A DNA stretch of 64,000 bases. It comes from Drosophila persimilis. Its lineage: Eukaryota; Arthropoda; Insecta; Diptera; Drosophilidae. The notes below the pieces were generated by a model. It was not told the origin of the DNA. It made no database searches and saw only the letters and a program-made list of their open reading frames with translations. Location: positions 17,510,001 through 17,574,000 of the forward strand of contig NW_020825289.1 in NCBI RefSeq assembly GCF_003286085.1, read 5' to 3'. Positions 37,332-48,033 of the stretch are shown here, one piece after another. Within the stretch, counting starts at the first letter, position 1. Every line of letters starts with the position of its first letter. The position numbers and the translations under genes were made by a program.

Positions 37332-37342
37332 CAGGGTGACCA
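37332..37342 (-). promoter_or_regulatory. Motif 1-like core promoter element, minus strand
   Basis: The minus strand reads TGGTCACCCTG, one mismatch from the M1BP consensus TGGTCACACTG. It points leftward to the gene-like relic and away from the kinase direction. Confidence 0.3.
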
Positions 37343-37476
37343 CCTACGGTACATATATTATATATTTTTTGCATATTTCAACGTCGAAATTGAGTTAAAG
37401 CTACATTAACAGTATATAATGGTATATTTGAATAATATCTTCAATATATTTCAATATATATACTTAATTTTTATAG

Positions 37477-37686
37477 TTATATTTCCACCATGTCTAGCTC
37501 ACACAACTTGCAAGTGTTTATAGTTTTCATAGTATTTTCCAGTATTTCCTTGTAGTTTCCAGTATTTTCGAAAGCGCCCTCTTTTCCAATGCCCCAATGT
37601 AGAAAACGTGTAGAAATGCCATTTATAGCCATGTCCCAGGGCTCATCGATTACTAATTCGTGATCGAAATCCTGATCGTTTGCCAT
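37477..37686 (-). CDS. Small open frame of 69 aa inside the duplicated block
   Basis: An ATG at 37684-37686 opens MANDQDFDHELVIDEPWD, continues through FLHWGIGKEGAFENTGNYK and stops at 37477-37479. Composition is protein-like (balanced acidic, aromatic and glycine residues). The duplicate of this block near 44.0 kb keeps the first 14 codons with few changes (MPNDQDFDHELVIN) but then hits a stop after 18 codons. It also contains a GTAAGT donor-like string after GIGKEG that is absent here. Either a real small gene survives in this copy only, or both are remnants. I do not recognise the family. Confidence 0.3.
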   Translation of the reverse strand: MANDQDFDHELVIDEPWDMAINGISTRFLHWGIGKEGAFENTGNYKEILENTMKTINTCKLCELDMVEI

Positions 37687-38280
37687 CAAAATCTAAATTA
37701 TTTCAAAAATTAAAAAAATTCATGTCAAAACGTGCATAACGCGGTTTTTTTTACACTGGCGCTTCCATGTGGCTTATATGAAACAAATGTTTTAAATATT
37801 CACCTTCCCTTTCAAGTGTCGCTTTTGATAATTACATACAAATGTAGTTCATATGTAACACTCGTGTAGTAGCGAAGTAAAATTAAGGACTTTTTGTTGT
37901 CCTTTTTTATTTAAACATTATTTTAGACGCAATTACATAAAGATGAGTGCTCAAAATTAATGCGACATTTAGCAAATCGATTCGTCAATCGGATAAAACT
38001 ATGAGCTCAGCGCTGAGAGACTTAGCTAGCTAGTAATATTCAACCGAATATCAAAATCAAGGAATTAGATGGAATCTTAATACAAAAGATTCGTCAGTAT
38101 ATTTTGGTATATTTTGAAACTGTGACGTATAATTGCAATAAACAATGTCTTACGTCTTTAAATTTGTGTGTTTTAATGTTTGAAACAATTGTTATTGCCG
38201 ACAACTGACCTGTGATATCTGCTTCGCAAGCACCAATGTGGACCTAAATTCATCTCGAATTGCTTGCGGCCAAAGAAGAT
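37490..38280. repeat. Segmental duplication, copy 1 (in gene A)
   Basis: This block aligns by eye, in order and orientation, with about 43925-44700 in gene B. Shared strings include GTAGTTTCC/TTTTCCAG flanks, CTCTTTTCCAATGCCCCAA, TTACTAATTCGTGATCGAAA, CGCTTTTGATAATTACATA, TATTTTGAAACTGTGACGTA and AAATTCATCTCGAATTG. It ends at the start codon of the WWW-type first exon. I estimate high similarity over about 0.8 kb of non-coding DNA but did not compute it. Confidence 0.75.
37885..38135. repeat. Copy of the dispersed repeat family inside the duplication
   Basis: Within the duplicated block, the stretch with TAGCTAGTAATATTCAACCG and the end GGTATATTTTGAAACTGTGA aligns with the copies at 31.5, 32.2, 43.3 and 44.3 kb. 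Confidence 0.6.
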
Positions 38281-38478
38281 GTCCGCCCCACTGACGCCAG
38301 CAGCGGCGGGGGACAGTCCAAAGCAGACACTGCCATGCCCATGCCCCATTGCAGACGCTGTGGATGGAGAGGGCGAGGTTCATCTGTTGCATGCCGCAGA
38401 CCCAGCCCTAGCAACTTTGGAGGCGGCTTCTTCGGCGCCCGGCCTGGGTGGGGGGCATATGTCCAGCAGCTGGTGGTG
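38279..38478 (+). CDS. NAD kinase gene A, alternative first exon 2 (WWW type)
   Basis: ATG 38279 opens MSAPLTPAAAGDSPK, followed by a Cys/Pro/Ala-rich stretch and EVHLLHA. The exon ends GGGHMSSSWWW at TGG TGG TG|GTAAGG (phase 2). Joined to 40487 it encodes ...[14 protein letters not shown] and a 459-aa protein. The gene B counterpart is 44931-45181, sharing MSAxxxPA, ENHLLHV/EVHLLHA, SSAPG and the three terminal tryptophans. The upstream DNA is also duplicated, so the promoter probably duplicated with the exon. Confidence 0.75.
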
Positions 38479-39341
38479 GTAAGGCCTTATCATCTGCCTA
38501 CATTTGCATGCTTCTCTACACGGTTCTTATCTAAGTTGATTGTGCGGTCTTGAACTGCCCAGCCAAGTCCCCCTCCTTAATGTATTTGTTGATTCAAGTT
38601 CCCTCCAAATTGGAAAGTGTTTCTTTGGTTATATTTTTGATTTGATTCATTCACGTGCGTTCTAATTTTGGCAATTGATTCGTACCACAGCAGCGGCTGC
38701 GTTATCAATTGAATAATTGCTAGCCAAGGCCGCCTCCACGCATGCGCGCGAAACGCAAACACTGCCCTGCCATCAGCTGTTTCAAGCGCTGCCCTGGCTT
38801 TTCATGAGACAAACAAACCAAACCAAACCCTGTGCAGCAGTTTTTCAGTTGTCGCTCGACAACGCGATCGCCCGGTGTTGCCTCTGCTCTAGTGGCTATT
38901 GCGTCAATTTTTCCGGCCAGCTGTGTGAAGTAATCAAGAGAAAACTCGGAAGAAAAGTGTCACCGTGACAACGAAAATCAAAACAAGCAAGCGAATTTCG
39001 TTTCAAATCATCGCCTAAATGCATTTCTGATTACCCGTTTTTCCAACGCTGATAAAACACTTTCTCTTTTTCTGTTTAACTTTACCCATTATCTCTCCTC
39101 GGTGGTGTACAAGCGTTGACACACATCAGGGCATACAATATTTTGGTGTCTCATCAATCATACACGTGAATACTTTTGTTTGTCTGCGTGGGCGTGATAT
39201 TTTCGAAACGAATTCCATTTTGAAAACAAATTTAACCTTGGGCCCTTTAAAAGAACTCGAGGCGGTCTGACTGCATTCCAAAATACTCGCACATACAAAA
39301 CTGCAGTCCCAAAATCGTTACTCGTCGGTTGTCTCCCAGAT

Positions 39342-39643
39342 ATGGCCTGTCTCTCGGACATTGATTTGGCGACCCTCCATGAGCATCGGCTTAAGCAGCG
39401 CTGGCACTATGGCCTGGCAAATTATTCGGACTATCATCATCACCAGGATGGGTTCAATGCCATGACGCGACGTTGCCTGGAGCGTAGTCTGCATAAACCA
39501 GACACAGACCCGAGGAAAGTCCAAAGAGATTTGAATGGCAATAGCCTGGATGCATTTGACTCGTCTGGCGGCGCCGATAAATCTGATCTGGACAACAACT
39601 GCTTTGCGTCAGGTATGCAACGGCAACGCTCCGGCACATGGCC
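39342..39643 (+). CDS. NAD kinase gene A, alternative first exon 3 (SDIDLATLHEHRL type)
   Basis: ATG 39342 opens MACLSDIDLATLHEHRLKQR and the exon ends QRQRSGTWP at TGG CC|GTAAGT (phase 2), giving ...[15 protein letters not shown] and a 493-aa protein when joined to 40487. The middle is His-rich, then polar. The gene B exon at 47711-48033 opens MTCLSDIDLATLHQHRLEER and also ends RRSGTWP. The strong conservation at both ends, with a divergent middle, points to functional constraint on the two termini. Confidence 0.85.
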
Positions 39644-40228
39644 GTAAGTCCAGCACCCATTTCCTAGTCGATAAAATTACGCTGTGTGTAAAGAGTGGAT
39701 CGGCTTCATAAATTAGAATATGTAATATGAATCAGTTCTTGGGATGCACTGAAACTGTTTTCGATCGAGGCAAGGAACGCACGACAGTTGCGGCCAATGT
39801 AATAGTAGTGCTTAGATTTACATGGAATTTCGCAAAGTTTTGAAGAAAAACATTTGTTTGATTGGAATATCATCTCAAGAGGAATTTTTTTACGGCGAAT
39901 ATCAAATTTCGGCTAATGTTTCGATTGCAGCATAAAGGAAGGTCTGTTTTGTGCTTGGTTCTATTCTACTCTAAAAGATTAGCAACTGTAAATCATTTGG
40001 TCATCGTTATTTTGATCTCTTCTTTAGTTATTCTTTAGCACAAGAAATCACTCTCCGACAGCACAAGAGTGAGAACTCTCTCTATCTCTTCTTTCGCTCT
40101 TGCTTCTTTAAAACCTCCATTTGCATTCAAGTCCATAAACCGTTTTGTAAGATTAGCCATTGCCTTGAAAAGTTCAGAGAACGCGTTCAAAAGTTATTAC
40201 AATTTAATAATGCATAGTTAAATAGTAC
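39644..40228. other. Intron between gene A first exons 3 and 4
   Basis: These 585 bp of AT-rich DNA have no coding feature. The promoter of first exon 4 may lie at the right end. Confidence 0.45.
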
Positions 40229-40416
40229 ATGAATTGCAGCATGTTTCCAATGAAAGCGGATAAGTCGATGACTTCAGGGTCATTGTTTCCCCAGCATAGC
40301 TCTCTGAGCATTGAGGAGTTTAATAACTTGGGCTGGGAGCAAGGCAACGATTGCAACAACAACTGCATTCGGGGAGATCCAAGGGAAAAGGTGCTCAGAG
40401 CACATCGCATTTTTAG
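40229..40416 (+). CDS. NAD kinase gene A, probable alternative first exon 4
   Basis: ATG 40229 opens MNCSMFPMKADKSM, and a frame of 62 codons reaches HRIF AG|GTCTGG at 40416 (phase 2). A 70-bp intron (40417-40486) leads to the shared acceptor. The join gives [13 protein letters not shown] and a 455-aa protein. The donor GTCTGG is weak, but gene B has the same arrangement: an exon ending RIL AG|GTTCCG and a 68-bp intron before the same acceptor. That agreement in position, phase, end sequence (RIFR/RILR) and intron size is the main support. A second ATG lies four codons in. Confidence 0.5.
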
Positions 40417-40486
40417 GTCTGGGCTTAGATTTATTGTTTATTTTTATAATCATAAAATAATAAAACAATTTCACTTACCATTCCAG

Positions 40487-41787
40487 GCGAACGCGCAGCT
40501 TGAATGCCCCGTCGCCATTCCAGCAGTTCGGACCATGCGGACGCATTATGAAAAACTCCGCCATGGTGATGCAGATTCAGGATCCGGCCAGCCAGCGCCT
40601 GACCTGGTACAAACCGCCGCTCACAGTCCTAGTGATCAAGAAGGTCAGCGATGCCTCGGTGCTGGCGCCGTTTGTCCAGCTGGTGGACTGGCTGTTGCAG
40701 GAAAAGAACATGGTGGTTTGGGTGGAGTCGGCGGTGCTGGAGGATGCCCACCTCAATGAGGATGTCAAGTTCAAGGCCATCAGGGAAAAGTTGGTCACTT
40801 TCAAGTGAGTCTACATGAGTACGCATCAAGATCAATGAATTCCAATGTCTTTTTTCTGCCCGAAAGGGATGGGCGCGATGATCTAACCGATCGCATCGAC
40901 TTTATTGTCTGCCTTGGAGGGGACGGCACATTGCTGTACGCCTCCCAGCTGTTCCAGCAATCAGTGCCGCCTGTGATGGCATTCCACTTGGGCTCACTGG
41001 GCTTTCTCACACCCTTTCGATTCGACAATTTCGAAGAGCAGCTCACCAGCGTCTTGGAGGGTCATGCTGCACTCACGCTGCGCAGCCGCCTTCGCTGTGT
41101 GATGCATCGCAAGGGTGACAAACGGCAGGAGGCCAAAGTGGAGGCCAACGCAGATGCAAGACCTGCTGCCAACAGCATCCTCGTGCTAAACGAGGTGGTC
41201 ATTGATCGCGGACCGTCGCCGTATCTCAGCAATATTGATTTGTTCCTCGATGGCAAGTACATCACCTCCGTGCAGGGCGATGGCCTGATTGTTTCAACTC
41301 CGACTGGGAGCACAGCGTATGCGGCAGCAGCTGGTGCCTCCATGATCCATCCCTCTGTGCCAGCCATTATGGTAACTCCCATTTGCCCGCACTCTCTGAG
41401 CTTCAGGCCTATTGTGGTGCCTGCGGGAGTGGAACTGAAGGTGAGTAAATAGTTCCTTTTCAATGGTACCTTTTTTAATTGATCCACTATTCCCCATAGG
41501 TCTCCGTTTCGCCTGAAAGTCGCAATACTTCGTGGGTCTCATTCGATGGACGCAACCGTCAGGAGCTGTTCCATGGCGACAGCCTGCGTGTGACCACCTC
41601 CATTTATCCTGTTCCCTGTATATGTGCCCAGGATCAGATATCCGATTGGTTTGCATCCCTCGCCGATGGCCTCCATTGGAATGTGCGCAAGCGCCAGAAG
41701 TGCCTCGACGAGCTGTCGGATCTGACGGCATCCGGCTCCGAGGACACGCTGGACGAGATGGAAAATATGAAATTGTATGATATTTAG
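40487..41787 (+). CDS. NAD kinase gene A, shared catalytic exons
   Basis: Exons are 40487-40804, 40867-41440 and 41500-41787 (1180 nt), entered in phase 2 from any of four first exons. The product phosphorylates NAD to NADP with ATP. The N-terminal part ([16 protein letters not shown]... [10 protein letters not shown]) resembles the pre-domain of animal cytosolic NADK. The [10 protein letters not shown] nucleotide-binding motif is encoded from 40916, followed by [14 protein letters not shown]. The conserved [16 protein letters not shown] segment comes next (Asp codon 41204-41206). [35 protein letters not shown] and SDWFxSL...HWNVRKRQ follow. All key motifs are intact. Its downstream neighbour is a tandem paralogue on the same strand. 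The D. melanogaster pair is probably CG6145/CG33156 (memory, unverified). Confidence 0.92.
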
Positions 41788-42714
41788 TACGTATGTATGT
41801 AAGTCGCTGCTGGCAATTGTATTCGTGGGCTAAGCTTCACGGCAGGCTTTTAGTTTTAGTCGAGTCTTTGCAATCGCTTCAATGTAATTCGAATATGTTT
41901 AAAGTCGTTTCATAGTCTGTAATTTGGTAGAATTTGCATATTTGCCAATTATACTCGTATTTACAATATTATGAGCTGAGCCAATTGTTTGGCAAACTTT
42001 GCTCTTGTAGTTCTTTGATCATTAAGATTTTTTGCAACGCTTTGTAGATTTACCTACGTGCAATACTGTTCATTTGGAAGAGGCACAAAAACTCTGTCAA
42101 ATCTTTGTAGAGAGGTAATACCGATTTCATTGTTACAGAAACACACCCGCAACGAGCATTGCCTTGCCTTTTTCCAATCAACTTAATGTACATATGAGTA
42201 AATTCTGTAGTTTAGCTTTATAGTTGTTAGATATTTCGTATATAGACTCGTTTTGAGCCCCGTCTCTCTGGCGTCTGGCCACTTGTTGCATCTTGCTCAC
42301 CTCGTGCCTGGCTCGTACGCGGCTGCTGGCCGTGCTTGCTTTATTTGCTGGCACCACTGATACGCACTTGGGGCTGTCAAAAAAATTTGTTTGCGCTTAT
42401 TTACATAGAAAATGCGAAAGTGAAGCCGCCATCGCGTAAGTAAGACGACTATTCGCCAGACGCGCCCTCAGGCCGTACAAGCGAGGCATTACACGGCAAA
42501 GATTTTTTGCCATTGTTCGTGATGTGCGATGTGTTTTTGCCTTTTTTGTGAGCTGAATTCAAGGTGTGCGAATCTGTCGGCGTGTGCGTGCGGCAGGTGT
42601 GCGGAGCGTGCTTATCTAGTTATATGAGATTCACAAAATCTCCCAATAGTCGACTCTGAGCGTTTCCAGCGTGCGGTTGTGTGTTGTGTCAGTTTGCATT
42701 TAGAATTGGGGAAA
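41788..42714. other. Gene A 3' region and gene B 5' region
   Basis: This is about 0.9 kb between the stop of gene A and the first coding ATG of gene B. The right half (42240-42700) is GC-richer and contains a TCAGTTTG initiator-like string 24 bp before the ATG at 42715. No other gene is visible. Confidence 0.45.
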
Positions 42715-42842
42715 ATGAATCCAGAAGATATGCAGCGTGCCCGACAAATGGTCAACGTGGAGGCGACACAGCCCTTAGGCTCCCCCACGTCGTTGAGAAG
42801 AACGCTGGCTGGTAATTTACTGGACAAGCGTACACAGTTTCG
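42715..42842 (+). CDS. NAD kinase gene B, alternative first exon 1
   Basis: ATG 42715 opens MNPEDMQRARQMVNVEATQP and the exon ends LLDKRTQFR at TTT CG|GTAAGA (phase 2), joining to 51732 as [13 protein letters not shown] for a 492-aa protein. It is the paralogue of 36321-36499. The acidic/basic helix at the start and the QFR end are kept while the central Ala/Ser part is shortened. Confidence 0.8.
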
Positions 42843-43254
42843 GTAAGAAAATGTGCCAAAATCCCAAAATGTCCTTGAATAAGGCAGTGCTTCTCTGTTT
42901 TCAAATAGTAACTGCTAGTGCTACATCAATGAGCTTCTTGACATGCTCTTAAGCAGTCTGTTAAGTCATGCTGTACAGAAATAAGCACCACAACCAAGTA
43001 TTTGGTCTAAAGATGCAGTTATTTCTCTTTCAGATTAGGCGTTGTTTCGCCTATGCATATATTAAAATATTCCGATTTTTATAAACACACAATATAGTAT
43101 AGTATATAGAGGCAGCCTATAGCAAATTAAATGTTCTGTAAGCCGCAAAATTCGCACATGTGGTACCACCGCCGACCTAAATTTCCTTTATAGTGGTATG
43201 CCGTATAGAAACTTCCTTTTCATACAATTTTTTCCGTACAATTTTACGTTTTAT

Positions 43255-43425
43255 GGTTTGGCCTTAGTGGCTTAACCTTATTTTAGATTAATACAACAAA
43301 AAGGAATCCAGTCTCTAAAATTAGCCAATCTCTTAGAAAATTGATTCTGTAATCGTATAAAATTAGAGAGAGCTGAGGATCCTAGCCAGTGCCACCAGGT
43401 TTTCAGAGCTAGAACCGAAAAAAAA
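43255..43425. repeat. Diverged copy of the dispersed repeat
   Basis: Strings such as AACCTTATTTTAGA, AGAAAATTGATTCTGTAATCG and GGATCCTAGCCAG align with the copies at 32.2, 37.9 and 44.3 kb. The right end, with GGTATATTT, is missing. Confidence 0.5.
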
Positions 43426-43924
43426 ACTAAAACTAAATACACCCCAAAAATATAACATTTTGTGGTTTTAGTGATTTTGTTATACTAGCTATAAATATAT
43501 ACAGCTTCAGCTAGAGCTTCTTAAGAACTTAAAAATTATAGGGTAGTCTGAAATTTAACAGAACCAAAATCTTGCATAAAAAACGAGATCGAAAAATTGT
43601 TGTTCAACAAAAAATCCAGAAAATATGTATGTAATTTACATTTACAACAAAAATTTGCTGAACAGCTTATATAATTTGCTAGTTTTATCAGCCGTCAGCA
43701 CTGGTCCTAGTTTGCAGGTAACATTCAACCGAATTAACCCATTGTCGACCAGTGGATACTAAAAAACACTTCACGAAACTATAACTTGAAGAATTTTAGC
43801 GCAGTTCAGGTGAAAGATATCGTGTGGTTTTTGTAAGTAGAGAGGGTGGATCTACAAGCAACAGTATTATTTTTCGTGGTATAAATAGTTGTTTACCTGT
43901 TTAAATAGAGGGGCTAAAACTATA

Positions 43925-44700
43925 TCATTTTGTAGTATTTTCCAGTATTTCCGAAGACGCGATATGGACTTACCCTCTTTTCCAATGCCCCAACTGTAGA
44001 AATCGTGTAGAAATGCAATTTAGAGCCAGGGCACATTGATTACTAATTCGTGATCGAAATCCTGATCGTTTGGCATCAACATTTTCCAAAATGGGAAAAA
44101 TACATGTCAAAAAATGGATACCGGCATTGGCACTTCCACTTATATGAAAAAAACGGCCAAAAATTTCAAATGTACACCTTCCCTTTCATGTGTCGCTTTT
44201 GATAATTACATAAAAATGTAGTTAATACGTAGCAAATGCGTAGTTACCATGTACAAACAATAATTTACTCCAAATTTACATTGACCTTTTTTGTTAAACC
44301 TCATTTTACAAACAATTCAATAAAGATAGGTACTTCAAATTAAGTAGAATTGTAGGGAACTGATTAATAAATCGGATAAAATTATGAGTTCAGCGCTGAG
44401 GGTCCTAGCCAGCTAGCAATATTCAACCGAATATCAAAAGCCAAGAATATGATAGAATTTGAATACAAATAATTCGTCGGTATATTTCGGTATATTTTGA
44501 AACTGTGACGTATCGCAAAAACAATAATTGTTTATTGTTGTTTGTCTTGTTTTCATTGTTGCCTTACTTTAAATTTGTGTGTTTTAACAATGGCCGACAA
44601 CTGACTGGCCTGTGATAACTGCTCCGCAAGCTCCAATGTGGCCCTAAATTCATCTCGAATTGTTTGCGGCCAAAGAAGAGACCAAAGAGGCAAATGTCAA
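43925..44700. repeat. Segmental duplication, copy 2 (in gene B)
   Basis: This is the counterpart of 37490-38280, sharing the same ordered strings. Differences include a short extra stretch with a GTAAGT (minus strand) near 43965-43975 and stop-creating changes in the MPNDQDF frame. It ends about 230 bp upstream of the WWW-type exon of gene B, whereas copy 1 reaches its start codon. Confidence 0.75.
44280..44520. repeat. Copy of the dispersed repeat family
   Basis: The copy contains AGCTAGCAATATTCAACCGA and CGGTATATTTCGGTATATTT and ends with TTGAAACTGTGACGTAT, aligned with the copy at 37.9 kb inside the segmental duplication. Confidence 0.6.
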
Positions 44701-44930
44701 AAAATTCTTTGTGCAACAATAATAAGGTGCAGGGCAGTGTGGACAAGCTGCAGCAAATCTTTCCGAGAAGGACAGCAGCTTAGGCGGGCCTGTGCAACGT
44801 CTAAAACGAAAGACAGGAGTCAGGCAGGTGCTTCGCGTTTGTAGGTCAAACCAGAGCCTTCGACGTGTGTCGTATTTGTATACACCTCCCACGCATACAT
44901 GCGCAGGACAGAACAAGTGATTTGACCAGC

Positions 44931-45181
44931 ATGACGTCCTCGTACCACATTATGATGTCTGCAGCCACCTCGCCAGCTCAAACAGTGCCAAAGGCCAATT
45001 CCATGGCTTCGGGGGGAGTTGGGTCAAACAATTCCAACGGCGGCGGGGGCTCCTACTACGACGATCATGAGAATCACCTGCTGCATGTAAACAGTGGTCG
45101 TCTCAGCAGTGCCGCGGCCTCCTCCGCCCCAGGTCCCACCAATGGGGGGCCTGGCAGCGATGCGGAAATGCGCTGGTGGTG
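44931..45181 (+). CDS. NAD kinase gene B, alternative first exon 2 (WWW type)
   Basis: ATG 44931 opens MTSSYHIMMSAATSPAQ. A Gly/Asn/Ser-rich middle and DDHENHLLHV follow, and the exon ends GSDAEMRWWW at TGG TGG TG|GTAAGT (phase 2), giving a 533-aa product. The frame is open for 22 codons upstream, but no earlier in-frame ATG exists. It is the paralogue of 38279-38478. Confidence 0.75.
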
Positions 45182-47710
45182 GTAAGTGGACCTATGTTTT
45201 TGCTACAATACTGTAGTGCACTTGCCATTTACCTGTTAATCAATTAGTGTGTTTGCCAAAATGTTTCGTTTTGAAGTGGTCTGGCAATCCACAGTCTGCA
45301 AACAAAACCTCTGCTAAGCGACTGTAAACTGTCTGCTGCCACTGTTATTGCCCTGTCAATGAGTTTATTATTGAGTTTATATAACAGTAAGTCTACAGAG
45401 CCCACCTGTATATTTGTGTCTCAGTCAAGGGTTTAGTGAGTGAGTTTTATTATAGATGATGGAGTAGCAACTGGCCAATGCCTCACCTTATGGATAGACC
45501 ATGCACCAGGCACTCGATCAGTCGCGTGGCACTTGCGCTCAGCTGTTGCCCCAGCGATCATATACTTTATACTTTTATTTTAAAATCGGAATCGCACGAA
45601 ACATTTACAATTTAATCACCTTTTTAGCGTCTCAGTTCGGTTTCGCATATTGACTGGACAGCACGGTCGTGTTCGCGCTGCGCTCTCTCTCTCTCCAACG
45701 ATCTCGTTGGCACGATCACCCTCGGAGCTCGCGCGATTTGAACGTCCAGCGATCTGTTTTGTTTCGGTCGTTTACCTGGTGGCGCTGGTCAGCTTTAAAG
45801 CTACCCGCCCCTGTCTCTTCGGCTCCGATTCGCGCCTCATTTTGTGCTAAAAAGAAAATATAACAATTATATAACGTGTAATTAGAGTAATTTGTTGGTT
45901 GTCTAGCCTCAAAACTTGGCTTACCATTTCTGTGGGTCAGTCCCAGTTTCAGTCCCGTCCCACTTTCGGTTTCTTTCTGTAGGCCAACAGACCGACCCCT
46001 ATACATTAATCTCCTACCAGAACAATCGACACTACACTATCTTTGCATTGTGGTTCCTATTCACTTGTACCCATGTGCCTGCTGTTTACGAAAGGCTTCA
46101 TTATCAGCGTAGCGTTATATGCCGGCACGTTGTGTCTAATAAAAGGGGGGGTTTCCTTCGTGTTCGATCTTGTCAATGATAATTACTAATCTTAATTACT
46201 AGTAGTGCGCATTTTGTTGCTGGCTTGGCTCTCTCAGCTGATTAATTAATTTCGATTTTCTTTGTGCAATAAATCACTTAAAATTCGCTTTATGCACTCG
46301 TCTATGTACATATTTTGTCAGCTCTAAGTAGAGGGTGTGCCTTGTCTCCTTTGTTTATTTTACACAAGCAATTTCAATGATTTGTAATAATTTACTTTTT
46401 GCTTCCTGGTGGCAGTACGAGTAGAAGACAAAGGGAACTATGGATCACGCGATCCACTAATTAAGTTGAATGTTATTTTTGTAATGATTTGATTCTTGTG
46501 ATGCAATCTTTTACGTAATCAACTACTTCCATACAAAAGCTTTCCATCAGATTCCGATTCATTCGTGAAATTCAAAATCAGCTTAAACCAAGCTGAGGGA
46601 AGACTTATATATGTACATATATCTTGCGTAGAAATTTGACCTTCCATGTCCACTCAAGAGAATCGACCTATGTTAATGAACTGTTAATGAGGCACTCTAA
46701 AAGAGACCGAAAATTATCTTTGTACACACAGGTCACGATTTCCAGACTAATGGCCCGCGATACTGTTATGCCCAAGTGGGCTGTGAGCTTTATAACAATT
46801 TAATTGTGGGCTAAGTGAATGTTTTTTCGAGTTTTCCTTATTAAAAGGTCTTTGACCAACGCTATGCCCAAAAAAAGAGCCTCAAATATGATTAATTGTG
46901 TTCATATGTTTCGCTAAATACATAACTACATAAGTGCTGTAGTTTTAAATTTAGCTTGTGCAAGGTACAGACTGCAAATTGATGTATACTTGACATGCTT
47001 TTTGGGCTTAGCCCAGCTATAAATGTTGGCCAAGTACGTTGCTTCCATCCCTCTTATGCTTGAACGGAAGCTGGCTAATGACGCATTAAGCCTTGGCCCT
47101 TTCATCTCCCCCACTCTGCAGTCCTCTCTCTTTCTCTCTGGCTCTCTTTTTGATAGCTCTTTGTTGACGTCAAAGCCGGAACTACGCAAAGTCCGTTATG
47201 TTGACCAAAAAAATTAATGAATAAACAACTATTTTATGGCCAATAACAAATTTATTTTGCACAAATTTCCAAATAAACGGAAACCGGTTAGATACTATAC
47301 TAAATCCAGACGTATTTGAAGTCGGATCGTTTATTTTTTTGTTTATCAACTTTTACACACGCGGCAAAGGCTGAAGACCACCGATATCACTCTTTATCAT
47401 AAAAAATGCGTGGTGCATTCTAGTGTTTGTTCGTGTTCCTGGTTATTTGGTTAACAAAAACTTTTAACGCTTTTACAATAAGGGGAGCAAGGTCGATGTT
47501 GTTTACCGTTTTGCCCAGCTCAGGGACGTTTTGGGCGAGTTGGGACCCAGAAATGTGAAGTGAAATAAAATGGGAACTAATATTCCAGTGTTTTTCAGTT
47601 GATTGAACCAAACAAAAATGTGTTAGAACCAAACGTTGATTAATTGATTGTTTGACGACAAATCTGTGTGAATCGTAAAGTGATATAAAGAAAATCTAAA
47701 GCCTATAAAT
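45182..47710. other. Intron of NAD kinase gene B between first exons 2 and 3
   Basis: No coding exon was seen. A GC-richer island at about 45640-45840, with a CTCF-like string, stands out in AT-rich DNA and could hold a promoter. The DNA just before 47711 probably contains the promoter of first exon 3. Confidence 0.4.
45775..45789 (+). promoter_or_regulatory. CTCF-like motif in a gene B intron
   Basis: CCTGGTGGCGCTGGT resembles the CTCF core (GGTGGCGCT). It is a weaker match than the site at 35863. Confidence 0.3.
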
Positions 47711-48033
47711 ATGACGTGCCTTTCGGACATTGATCTGGCAACCCTGCACCAACATCGTCTCGAGGAGCGCTTCAGTTATAAGCTGGCCTGGAGCGGCACA
47801 GCCCATCAGCAGACCCAATACAATGATCTGCTGGTGCGGCATAATGCCTCCCTTAAGCGGCAAAGAATCATCCAGCAAAAGGCAAACCAGGCGAGTTCCA
47901 AGCCCAGGGAACAAGGCGAATCCACAACAAACACGGCCAGTAATCAGAATAGCCAGCTGACCAAGTCCGAGGACGAGCAAGACGATGGCTACTTCGATTC
48001 ATCAACCCGACGCAGGCGTAGTGGCACCTGGCC
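47711..48033 (+). CDS. NAD kinase gene B, alternative first exon 3 (SDIDLATLHQHRL type)
   Basis: ATG 47711 opens MTCLSDIDLATLHQHRLEER. A Gln/Asn/Thr/Ser-rich, charged middle follows and the exon ends TRRRRSGTWP at TGG CC|GTAAGT (phase 2). The product is 557 aa, the longest predicted in the locus. It is the paralogue of 39342-39643: the first 17 residues differ at only two positions, and the SGTWP end is the same. Confidence 0.85.

Larger units (their letters stand above)
36500..38278. other. Intron of NAD kinase gene A between first exons 1 and 2
   Basis: This is AT-rich DNA carrying a minus-strand gene-like relic (about 36640-36905), a minus-strand M1BP-type motif (37332-37342), a small open frame (37477-37686) and the duplicated block described separately. 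No confirmed extra exon of the kinase was found. Confidence 0.5.
42843..44930. other. Intron of NAD kinase gene B between first exons 1 and 2
   Basis: This is AT-rich intronic DNA with two copies of the dispersed repeat (about 43260-43420 and 44280-44520) and copy 2 of the segmental duplication. No further exon is evident. Confidence 0.5.
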
